DNA of 64,000 nucleotides from Craspedostauros australis (lineage: Eukaryota > Bacillariophyta > Bacillariophyceae > Mastogloiales > Achnanthaceae): the NCBI GenBank assembly GCA_026770025.1, contig JAMXDE010000006.1, positions 1,240,001 to 1,304,000 of the forward strand, in the 5' to 3' direction. The notes under the pieces were generated by a model. That model was not told the origin of the DNA. It saw only the letters and a list, made by a program, of their open reading frames with translations, and made no database searches. Positions 55,280 to 64,000 of this stretch are shown here, one piece after another (position 1 is the stretch's first letter; every line of letters starts with the position of its first letter). A program made the translations under genes and the position numbers.

Positions 55280-56260
55280 TTAATTCGCCAACACGATTTT
55301 GTATCCGTTCGGATCCAGGATCCCCACAACGGACCGCCCGAACATGCGCGTCGGCGGCAGAAAACATTGCGCCGCGTCGAGGGTGGCGTGCACGGCCTCG
55401 ATATCGCACGTCGTATCCATGACGATATGATCCAAACACGTGCCGTGCACAATCTCGTCGTCGGTATGTTCCAACACCAACGTCGTGGGCACGCCATCGT
55501 CCTGCGCATACCGCATGCAAATCATCGCGTCATCTTGCGCCTTGCATTGCATGCCCAGCACGGTCTCGTAAAATTGCAACGACGCCGCCAGATCGTTCGT
55601 GGCGATGGCGAAACGACACAGGTAATCGCCGGGCGCCGATGCCGCCGATCGCACGGGGATACCGTTGGGGTCCGTCGTCGGCAATGTCGTCGACGACTGG
55701 GATCCTTGCAGGATGCCCTTGAGATCATTTTGGAATTGCAGCAGCATGCTTACGCCCATGTACCGGATGTTGTTGCCCAACGTCCAGTCGCCGGGTGCGT
55801 TGGCGAATTCGATGCGGAATGTGGGCGTGTCATCGAAGGCGCATTTGGCGGTGGTCGTGTCGTCGTTGGGATTGTTGTTCTGGCGGCTGTGGCCCATCGT
55901 GATGAAGGTATTCTTGGGCGGTCCTTTGGCGTCCGTATTGCCGCCGGTGGACACGACGTATCCGCCTTGCTGTTTCCAAAAGTCGACGCATTCGGGAACA
56001 TGCTTCGTGCGCAGCATGACGTGGGACATGCGCGTGGTGTTGCCGTTGAGCACGTTGGAAGGTGCGTCGGCAGTCTCCATGGAATCATCGTCTTGCGCTT
56101 TCCGCAGGCGGTTGTGCGGACGCATTACATCGGCAACTTGGACGTTGCGACGGAACCCGGTGTGGATCTTTGCAGGAGTGAAGCCATCCACCGATGCCAG
56201 CAGCAGCAAAGATGCGAGCACGGATAGCGCCGCGATCATGACGATAAATGACGACGGCAT
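55280..56260 (-). CDS. VOC/glyoxalase-domain protein, secretory or plastid type
   Basis: 326 aa from ATG at 56260 (the further-upstream GTG/CTG starts add a Pro-rich tail without support). The start MPSSFIVMIAALSVLASLLL...ASVDGFTPAK is a signal peptide with a GF-T boundary as in diatom plastid precursors. Two betaalphabetabetabeta modules follow: RMSHVMLRTKHVPECVDFWK (about 85) and CRFAIATNDLAASLQFYETVL (about 225), ending HIVMDTTCDIEAVH and GILDPNGYKIVL, typical VOC strands. The metal and the reaction cannot be read: the second-module positions vary from glyoxalase I. It may be a lactoylglutathione-lyase relative. Confidence 0.72.
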   Translation of the reverse strand: MPSSFIVMIAALSVLASLLLLASVDGFTPAKIHTGFRRNVQVADVMRPHNRLRKAQDDDSMETADAPSNVLNGNTTRMSHVMLRTKHVPECVDFWKQQGGYVVSTGGNTDAKGPPKNTFITMGHSRQNNNPNDDTTTAKCAFDDTPTFRIEFANAPGDWTLGNNIRYMGVSMLLQFQNDLKGILQGSQSSTTLPTTDPNGIPVRSAASAPGDYLCRFAIATNDLAASLQFYETVLGMQCKAQDDAMICMRYAQDDGVPTTLVLEHTDDEIVHGTCLDHIVMDTTCDIEAVHATLDAAQCFLPPTRMFGRSVVGILDPNGYKIVLAN

Positions 56261-57184
56261 GACGGTTGGATAGAGTGGATGTGGCGGCGGTGGGTCGAGG
56301 AATGGAACTTGCCCAGGCTCCAATTGGACGTATAATAATATGTTCAGTGAGAAAGGGCGGCTTGTGGAGTATTACGTATGTAATGATATGGTAGAATACT
56401 TCTTTACTGACTGCCTCGAAGCGTTGCATGAATGTGCTCCGTCTCGAAGCGCGTTGTGTTGCATCGGCATGCCGTGGACTTCCTCCGCCAGTATCGCCGC
56501 ACAGTTTGATGGATGGAGGATTGCACAACGAAGTGCGTTGTTGCCGATTCGCCGAACATCGCAATGGGCGTGAGCAACATCAAATGACGTCATGTAGAGT
56601 CCGAGTGGTCCACAATTCGATTCAACAGACTCAATGACAATTCGGCGAGTCCCGACAAACATCGCAAAGGAACAGTTGGCCTTGTGCGCGTGTCATTGCT
56701 GCAGCACGGCTTCGCCGTGATGTTCGGATCCCTGTGCTGCAAAACAAGAGAAGGAACCAACAAACAACACGACACGACACAATACAGCGTGACAAGAGCG
56801 CACAAGACGAAGCGCAGCGAACAAAGAAGACAGACGACATCTCACCAAAGCGCGTCCTGTTGTTGTTCTGCCCAACGGCATTCTCGCAGACCAACCATCA
56901 GCCATCATCACAACACTCCACAGAGATAGAGTTCCATTGAAGAGGATCGTTCCAAGACTTGTTGTTCGACATAGATCGTCTAATAGCTCATCGCAGAGGT
57001 TCATCCATCCAGCTTCGAGACATTCGGCGAGATTCAGCATTTCTTGTGCCACAATCGTGCTACTACTACTACTGCTGCTAGCACGACCTATTACTGATAC
57101 GGGCTGCCACGAATCAGCAAGTTGTGCTCGCACTTCGCAGCGTTGCAAGAGACCACAGGCGAAGAACAATCCACTCTCGGTTGA
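56261..57184. other. Divergent intergenic region before the ELMO gene
   Basis: No assignable gene. It may contain the missing first exon of the ELMO-domain gene. Confidence 0.4.
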
Positions 57185-59437
57185 GTGGCAGCCTCGTCGA
57201 CAGGCCAAACAGTCGACAAGATCACCAGTCCGGCGAGAACAAGAAGGAGCAGCCAGCCGCGTCTGCAACGTCGTTCCGTTGCGAAGGACAGTGGCCGCAG
57301 AAGAGCGAAGGCATTTCACAGGAGCAACCTGCGCCACCTTGATCGCATCGACAAGAGCGAGAGGAGCAGCAACAGCACGGCCACGACCGAAAGCAGCCAC
57401 AGCTACGCCCATAACAAGAGATCGTCGCCGTTTCGAGTCGTCGTTCCATCCTCAGAAGAGGGGAGTCGCAGCAGATCAGCCTCAGGAACATCAGCAACGC
57501 CGCCGGAATCAGCAGGAGCTTGTGATCCACAGACCTCAGACTCGTCATCGTTGTTTGCCTGGACACAGCAGCAAGTGACGGACGCCTTCCAGTGCACTCA
57601 GCCGTACACGCTTGGCGGCACGGACAACGACAGTGACTTCGTTGTGGACAACGCTTGCTTCACCCTTCCCAATCGCAAATCCGACGAATCTCGTCAACAC
57701 TCTGCTGGGTCTTCTCACGGCGCCACAGCGCTCTTTGATCAGATCGCGCCTTGCATTGTATTGGACACAGAATTCGACTTCGAAGACATTGGCGTCGCTC
57801 ACAATCCGGACGATCCACGTTGCCGGACTCTCTATCGCAGGGCGATGACAACAGCAGCCATGGCCAACGAAACCGCCAAACCGGATGATACAGCGCAGGC
57901 CGACCAGCAGCAGACGGCACAGCAGACGGAGGACAAACCTCCGCCACGTCCGCAGACTCCGCAGGGATTGCGCAAGACCGCCATGCTGGCAAGGGGCCTC
58001 GCGGATGATGCAAGCCGTGCCATCGGGAATCTCTTGCCGACGGCCACTTTGCAAAACATCACGACGCGCAAATACACTCTGCCAGACAAGACGGTGGCGT
58101 CGCAGGTGCTCATGTATCGTCAGCTGCTGCACACATCGTGCCGACCAGGACTCAAGCTCAGCCGGCCGTACCAAGCCACGGCGGCGCAGAAGGCCGTCAT
58201 GCACATGCCATGGTGGGAGCGCGGCATTGAGGAATCCAAGAAGATGGTCATCAGCTACGACAACCTCATCTCGAGACTTTGGCTCAATGGTGCCATCCTG
58301 CCATTCCAACCAACCGACGGTGCAGAGGCCGACGTGGAAACCCACCTCGGTGATGACGGACTTCCTCCCGTGCCCCACACCTTCTGGGTGGAACGCCTCG
58401 GCTTTCAGCAGACGGACCCCGTCACGGACTTTCGTTCCGGCGGCGTCCTATCCCTCGGCATGATGGTCTACATGGTCGAGTCCTGCCCCGACATCTGCCA
58501 ACGATTCTTCACGGGCGACGCCGCCGTCCTGCCCTTTGGAATCACCTGCATCAACGTCACGGACATGATCGCCAAGTTCCTCATGCTGGCCAAGAGCACG
58601 GACAAGATGGACGCATTGCTGTCCCAAAAGCCATTCTGGAAGATGTTCGGCGACCCCAACGCCATCCTCACGGTGCAGGAACTGGCAATGATCATGCTTT
58701 GCGACGTCGTTGTCGAGCTTGGCAAGGAACGTCAAGTGCCGGGTCTGTCCACCAACGACGATAACATGCAACATGATAAGGATGGGAAGGTGAGTGTAGT
58801 GTGGTGTGTAATGATTGTGTGGTATGTGCAGGGTTTGCCCATGTGTCATCAAATATGATTCATATTCTCACATTATTCATTTCACTTCATTCCATTCCAT
58901 TCGATACACTTGTAGGTCACTGTGTTTGACTTTTCCATGATCTTGGAACGCACTGAACGTCGAGTGCGCGACGACTTGCTGGGCGCGGGCCCAAAGACTG
59001 TGGCGGAACTGCGTTCGATCGCCGGCAGACTCAAGGTCAAGTACCAGCACCAGCTGGAGCGCAGAATCCAGAAAGCGGAGCAGCAGAACCAGAGAAAGTT
59101 GGAATCCGATGCTGCCGGCGTCGCACCACCGTCGCAAAACAAGATGACAGGCGTCATGGCCCAGGCAGGCAGCATGGCCGGTGGCTTCTTCAGCAAAATC
59201 CGTGGCACGCCGGCCTTCAGTCTGTCGCAGAAAAAGAGTCCCCCGCAACAGCCTGTAACGCCGGAGCCTGCTCCCACGATCGTGGCGCTTCCGCCGGCAC
59301 CCGCGCCTGTGGAAGAACCCGCACCAGCCGAGGCCGACGTGGGCGCCAGCGATTTGGATTGGCTCGGAACGGACATTGCGTCGGCCACTGACGCCATCAG
59401 CAACTTCAGCATCGGCGATGACGATGATTCCTTGTAG
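57185..59437 (+). CDS. ELMO-domain protein (5' end unresolved)
   Basis: At least two exons: an open region from 57185 to 58789 and 58916-59437. The splice AAG|GTGAGT ... TTGTAG|GTC keeps phase 0. The frame has a TGA immediately upstream (57182-57184) and no ATG until about 57844, although codons before that look coding, so an upstream exon is likely. The ELMO signature lies at about 58390-58700: FWVERLGFQQTDPVTDFRSG, GVLSLGMMVYMVESCPD, ITCINVTDMIAKFL. The C-terminal exon is helical, then Pro/Ala-rich, ending in SIGDDDDSL. ELMO proteins work with DOCK-type exchange factors or act as Arf GAPs (ELMOD); which applies here is unknown. Confidence 0.72.
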
Positions 59438-59858
59438 TGAAGGAATGGAATACTATTATAAAGATACAAAGAACGCACGTTATGACAAACAACAACATAG
59501 TCGTGTCTTCAGAAGAAGGCTGCTCCAATAGCTATGTTGTTATCTTATCCCGTGGGATCAGCGTGGTCTTATTCGAGTAACATGTTGTCGAGCAGAGTCC
59601 TTTATTTGTTTAGGTTCCATGTTTTGCACATGAAGATCAACAAATTGTAGTTCGATAGCTTCGCTTTGCGACGTCGTCACGTGATGTCGGCTACACAGCA
59701 TGCCGCCTCTTGATGGCCATCTGCCAACACCGCCGCAGGAGAATTTGTAGAGCTGCGTACTCTGCTGAAGTATCCTTCATGAATGTCAGACACAAGACTG
59801 TTCGTTCGTTCGTTCGTTCGTTGATTCGATCATCTGTTGGCTCTACTCGCACTATGAT
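59438..59858. other. Convergent intergenic region
   Basis: No gene. A (GTTC)n repeat is at 59800-59822. Confidence 0.5.
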
Positions 59859-60374
59859 CTAATCAAATCCGATGAAACCACCAATTCTCAGCAGCTCCTC
59901 TACCTGCCCTGGCAGGGAGACGCCGGTCCAGTACTCGGTCAGCAAGCCGGTCACCAAAAAGAACATCGCGAATCGTCCATTGAGCAGCTCGGCATTCGCC
60001 GTCCATCCCACGTTGCGCTCAGCCTCGTATTCCGCAAACTGACGCTCCTTGCGCCATTTCTCTTCCAGCTTGTTCATTTCCGTGGCCTGCTGGGCCAATT
60101 CGATTTCGTTGAGGACGATCTTGCCTGGCACGTTCTCCGTGATCCAGTCATCGTCGCCGGCGAATTTGGCATCCCAATCGAAATCGCCCTTCAACGCGGG
60201 CAAGTTGGGGTTGTCGGGGTTCATGCCCTCTGGCACTTCGGTGGCCTTTTCTTCGGCCTCCTCGGCATGCAGACGGGTTGTTCTGGCGACGCTTGATGAT
60301 GAGATGGTGAAGGCATCGCACGAGGTTGCGGCTGCGACGAGCAGCGCGATGGTCAGCAGTTGCTTTGTGAGCAT
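59859..60374 (-). CDS. One-helix LHC-like (HLIP/OHP-type) plastid protein
   Basis: Single exon, 171 aa. The presequence is a signal peptide (LLTIALLVAAATSCDA) followed by FTISSSSVARTTRLHA, a standard diatom bipartite plastid targeting peptide with F at +1. The mature part is acidic and ends in one chlorophyll-binding-type helix, AELLNGRFAMFFLVTGLLTE, with the E-x-x-N-G-R-x-A-M core of LHC helices. Only one such helix is present. Proteins of this type protect photosystems or assist pigment insertion. The 100-residue acidic spacer before the helix is longer than in minimal HLIPs. Confidence 0.85.
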   Translation of the reverse strand: MLTKQLLTIALLVAAATSCDAFTISSSSVARTTRLHAEEAEEKATEVPEGMNPDNPNLPALKGDFDWDAKFAGDDDWITENVPGKIVLNEIELAQQATEMNKLEEKWRKERQFAEYEAERNVGWTANAELLNGRFAMFFLVTGLLTEYWTGVSLPGQVEELLRIGGFIGFD

Positions 60375-61354
60375 GATGGCGGTGATGTGAGGGAGGACTT
60401 TGGAGTATGGTACGTGAATGTGTATGAATCTACGGACTGATGTCTCTGGATGAATGCGAACGGGTCTTGAGAGACAGTTGGTGAGCTGAGGAGGAAGTGA
60501 GATGACGGGATGGGAGGTTGCTGGATGTTGTATGGTGCGGTCTATTGGCTGCTCGTACCCTGGTTGTAGCTATTGTATGTTCTGCTCTTGTCGATGATGC
60601 CCGATGACTCCAACAAACGGATGCTGATGCAGATGTTGACGCTGTCCACTTTTTCTCGTGCCGATGATGGCCGTTGCTGGCAGCGTGGATCCATCTCGCG
60701 TGTCAACGCCACCATGGTGGCCAACACATCAGCAAGATCAAACTGTCGTAGTGATGATCCTGACTCTCTTTTTCATGCTTTTGATGTTGACTGACGTACT
60801 GCTGACGACTCCGTTGCAGTCGCTCTTGTCGAATGTTGGCACTCGATTACTTCGAGCAACCAATAAATCTCAACAGTCCTGTTTCCATTCATTCTCGCTT
60901 GGTCACGAGTGGATGGGAACTTTCATTTCGCGCATTTCGCGCGGATTCAGTCATTTTTCCGCCACAAGTTTGTTTGTGTCGCATCCATGCGTGATGTGGT
61001 GGTATCGGCAGTTCATGTGGCTGCTCGGCGCTTTGGTTCTCTGATTGGTCCACAAGGCAACGTTGCACCACGTTTCTTCTTCATTCCTCGTTTCATCTCA
61101 TGTGCCGCATCACTATCACAGAACAATCGACTGGAACCCATCGGTATTATTGTTGTGGTCACTTGTATCGTCATCATCATCGTCATCGTCGTCGTCGTCG
61201 TCGTCCAATAACAACAACAACAACAACAACAAGCACAAAGACAACGACACGACCACACAATTCGGAAAAGGATTCGATTTCACAGTCATTGTTTTCATTT
61301 GTTTGTTCAACCTGCATCAGAAGGGCACCAAAGCAATCCACAAAAACAGCAACC
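60375..61354. other. Divergent intergenic region upstream of the desaturase
   Basis: 980 bp without a supported gene. (CGT/CAT)n and (CAACAA)n repeats at 61170-61235 lie in the leader of the desaturase gene; the frame upstream of 61355 is open through these repeats but is not thought to be translated. Confidence 0.45.
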
Positions 61355-62851
61355 ATGAGATCAACATCATTGGCAATCGTCTTGGCCGCTGTCGGCACCA
61401 GTGATCACGCAGCGTCTGCCCTTAACATCCGCCCAGCCAGAAACCAGGCAAGCGGCCTGTCGAAGACGCGTCAGAATGCGGTCGCCATTCCAATGCCGGA
61501 TGGAATCCCAACCACCGTCCCCGCACCACCAAAGCAACAACAGCAACAGCTGAACAAGAATGACAACAGGAATGTCAAGCTGGCACCAGAAGACGCCTGG
61601 ATCGCCGACATGGACTACGAAGGATTCCGCAAGGAGGTGGCGGCATTGGGCCGCGAGCTGCGCAAGAACACGGGCGACGCCGACGTCAACCATCTCATGA
61701 AGATCGTGCAATGGCGCAACATCGCCGCCGTCGTGGGCCTCGCCACGGTCTGCGCCACACCCAACCCGCTCACCATCGCCGCGCTCAGCACGTGGACCTA
61801 CGCAAGCTGGACCATGATTGCGCATCACACGTGCCATGGTGGATACAACCGCGTCGAAGCCGGGCGGTTCAACAGCCGCAAGTTCGCGCTGGGTGCCGTC
61901 AATCGCGTCGTGGATTGGCTGGATTGGATGCAGCCCGAGGCATGGAACGTCGAGCACAATCGTCTGCATCATTACCGGCTCAACGAGGGCAAGGATCCCG
62001 ATCTCGTGCAACGCAATTTGGAGTTCCTGCAGGAGATGAAGATCCCGATGTTCGCCAAGTACGTCATGGTGGCCGCCTTCATGCCCGTGTGGAAGTGGTA
62101 CTACTACGCTCCCAACACCTACAAGGAGCTCAAGATCAGCGAGTGGAAGGCGCAGCGCAAGGAGCTGCCGGCTGATTTGAATGAGGAAGAGGCCCTGACC
62201 GTCGTCTCCCTGTTGAGTCCCAAGCGCGGCGCCGCCGTCCGCAAGCTGATTTCGCCGCTCAAGTTCTTCACCACCATCATGGGACCCATGCTGGCATGCC
62301 GCTTCCTCGCGATCCCCGCCATGCTCGCGATCCTCCTGCCGCAGCCATGGGGCACGACCCTCGCCATGAACGCCCTCATCAACCTGGTCGTGGCCGATCT
62401 CGTCTCCAACGTGCACGCCTTCATCACCATCGTCACGAACCACGCCGGCGATGACATGTACACCTTCGACGACGCGGTGCAACCGCAGAGCGGGCCCTTC
62501 TTCGTGCGCCAGGTCATCGGCTCCGCCAACTACGCGTACGGCACGGACCGCGTCGACTTTGCGCACGGCTGGCTCAACTACCAGATCGAGCACCACGTGT
62601 GGCCCGATCTCAGCATGCTGCAGTACCAGCTGGGCGCGCCCAAGCTCAAGGCCATCTGCGAGAAGTACGGTGTGCCGTACGTGCAGGAGTCCGTCTTTGA
62701 GCGTCTGCGCAAGACCGTCGACATTATGGTGGGCAAGAAGGTCATGCGGCCGTTTCCGACGCAGTACGAACCCGCCAAGGACAAGGTGAAGACGGTGACA
62801 TGGAAGACCACCAACGGCGCCATCGATGATGACACCAGCGTCACGGCATAA
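61355..62851 (+). CDS. Membrane fatty-acid desaturase with three His boxes
   Basis: 498 aa from ATG at 61355 (ACCATGAG). The N-terminus MRSTSLAIVLAAVGTSDHAA looks like a signal peptide, possibly with a plastid transit region after ASAL. His boxes: HHTCHGG (about residue 155), HNRLHHY (about 202) and QIEHHVWP (about 410), the diiron ligands of acyl desaturases; the QxxHH third box is typical of the front-end group. No cytochrome b5 domain is fused, so an external electron donor is expected. The residues between box 2 and box 3 include two long helices (FLAIPAMLAILLP, NALINLVVADLVS). Acyl substrate and regiospecificity cannot be read. Confidence 0.85.
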   Translation: MRSTSLAIVLAAVGTSDHAASALNIRPARNQASGLSKTRQNAVAIPMPDGIPTTVPAPPKQQQQQLNKNDNRNVKLAPEDAWIADMDYEGFRKEVAALGRELRKNTGDADVNHLMKIVQWRNIAAVVGLATVCATPNPLTIAALSTWTYASWTMIAHHTCHGGYNRVEAGRFNSRKFALGAVNRVVDWLDWMQPEAWNVEHNRLHHYRLNEGKDPDLVQRNLEFLQEMKIPMFAKYVMVAAFMPVWKWYYYAPNTYKELKISEWKAQRKELPADLNEEEALTVVSLLSPKRGAAVRKLISPLKFFTTIMGPMLACRFLAIPAMLAILLPQPWGTTLAMNALINLVVADLVSNVHAFITIVTNHAGDDMYTFDDAVQPQSGPFFVRQVIGSANYAYGTDRVDFAHGWLNYQIEHHVWPDLSMLQYQLGAPKLKAICEKYGVPYVQESVFERLRKTVDIMVGKKVMRPFPTQYEPAKDKVKTVTWKTTNGAIDDDTSVTA

Positions 62852-63895
62852 ACAGCGATACAGTACTGGTATGGTTTCGTTTGGGGGCATGGGCATTCCT
62901 GCGACAACAAGGCATTCACCAATGATGCTTCTTCAGTGTTGTCGAACGCTCGAGATGCGCAAGCGTGATGGCCGGATGATGCACAATGGTGTGTTCAATG
63001 AAATCGGCCATGTGAAACGTATTGTAGTAATTGAGCACTCGTCTTTCTCTTCTCCAATACCATGCTGTTCCGGAGATTAGCCGCATGCGATGGTGTAAGA
63101 TGGTTGAAATAAGTACCATACTTACATACAATGCGGGCTGCTCCACAAGGACTCCATCAGCGTTGCCTCCCATTGCAAACTCTGACCGAACAATCCCTTC
63201 GATACGACCATACCTTTGCAGAGAGCCTGGAAGATGATGAGATATGAACGATGGATGTCGCATCGTGCCCGCACGATACAGGAAGTAGGAGTAGCCTCTT
63301 GTCCTGGTCAGGTGCCTCTTGCATGGTACCTATCTTGTTCTGAGTAACAACACGAGACTTGCTTCTAGTTCTTGGTCGTAGCCTGACATTATTCGAATAG
63401 GTCGATGGCCGTATCTTTCTTTGATGGGATTGAAGATCGCGGATTGCCGATTCTCTGTCCGCATGCGTGTCTTGTCAAAACAGGCACGAACACCTCGTTG
63501 TGACTGTTGGTTGTGCGGGTGTCAAGGATCCAACCAAGATGGGAACATCAAAGAGCATCACTGGTTTCCCCTTGTTGGACCTTCGCTCTTCTGGTTGCGA
63601 AGGATCATACATACTCCTTGTGGCAGTAGATATCGCTTGCTGGAGAGCGCACCACATCCCCATTTCCATTGGCTTGGTCGAAGTGACAAGGCAGAGGTCG
63701 TATAATACCCTTCAACGGATTGATCGGCAAGAGCTCCGCTATACTCCAAAGGTGCCAGCGTAGAATAGGTTGCGCCAATATAGTACTCATAGCATCCACA
63801 GCTTCAGCACGATCGTAGTCGCAGAGCAAGAAAGGTTTGTTCTTCTTTGGATTCCGATCGCGAACACTTGCGCGCAACGATCACGGCCAAAACCA
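62852..63895. other. Intergenic region
   Basis: No gene with family resemblance is seen in either strand. Confidence 0.4.
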
Positions 63896-64000
63896 TGCTG
63901 CGATTGGTGACCGCAACCCACGCAGGCGCCGGCCGGTATGCCCGTTCCGCGCTGCGCACGAGAGCCCTGCGCGTCTTCTCGTCAGCATCGTCTGAGGACA
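63896..64000 (+). CDS. N-terminus of a mitochondrial-type protein (runs off the window)
   Basis: ATG in ACCATGC at 63896 opens a 35-codon frame to the window end: MLRLVTATHAGAGRYARSAL then RTRALRVFSSASSED. Arg-, Ala- and Ser-rich with no acids until the end, and FSSAS resembles a mitochondrial processing site. The mature protein lies outside the window. Confidence 0.55.

Noticed and set aside
61160-61240. Possible CRISPR- or array-like repeats of CAACAA/CGTCGT
   Set aside because: Simple trinucleotide microsatellites in a eukaryotic leader, without spacers.

Overview
The window is nuclear DNA of a photosynthetic stramenopile, most probably a diatom. Genes are monocistronic, lie on both strands, and several carry short GT-AG introns. 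Plastid-type proteins begin with a signal peptide followed by an F-containing cleavage region (the one-helix LHC-like protein at 59859-60374, CCB1 at 48974-50189, proteins at 54419-55150 and 55280-56260). A secreted M11 protease ends in Ser/Pro and Lys/Ser repeats of the kind common in diatoms, the 36440-37123 protein carries a motif I associate with diatom-only families, and the intact LTR element is Copia-type with a YIDD reverse transcriptase. Stops TAA, TAG and TGA are all used at the ends of normal genes, so the code is standard. The species cannot be named from the sequence.

Layout. 1-8.2 kb: the end of an unknown gene, an SLC25-type carrier, SAR1 (two exons), an RmlB-like nucleotide-sugar dehydratase (two exons), and three of the four tRNA-Val(AAC) copies, which sit in a dispersed repeat. 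8.8-27.9 kb is a transposon-rich block: a decayed RNase H/zinc-knuckle retroelement fragment, a diverged LTR fragment, an 80/77-bp minisatellite split by a young full-length Copia element (13919-21820, 6-bp target duplication), and a transposase-like element on the minus strand broken by one frameshift and one in-frame TGA. 27.9-32.7 kb: a five-exon gametolysin-like metalloprotease. 33-35.4 kb: a decayed membrane-protein gene beside the fourth tRNA-Val repeat. 36.4-64 kb is gene-dense: a diatom-type conserved protein, ATG4, a zinc-less UPF0587 homologue, an aldo/keto reductase fused to a VHL-beta-like domain, a PI4-kinase with an N-terminal membrane region, CCB1, an NmrA-like protein, a hotdog thioesterase, a palindromic MITE, two plastid-type proteins, an ELMO-domain protein, the one-helix LHC-like protein, a fatty-acid desaturase and the start of a mitochondrial-type protein.

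The genes do not form a pathway cluster. They cover trafficking and membrane lipids (SAR1, PI4K, ELMO), autophagy (ATG4), plastid function (CCB1, LHC-like protein, possibly the desaturase) and secretion (M11 protease, AKR-VHL). The most unusual items are the AKR-VHL fusion lacking the catalytic tyrosine, the Copia copy whose integrase Glu is Gly although its LTRs are almost identical, the repeat-embedded tRNA-Val genes, and the palindromic MITE between two divergent genes. Exon models were made by eye from splice consensus and family similarity.
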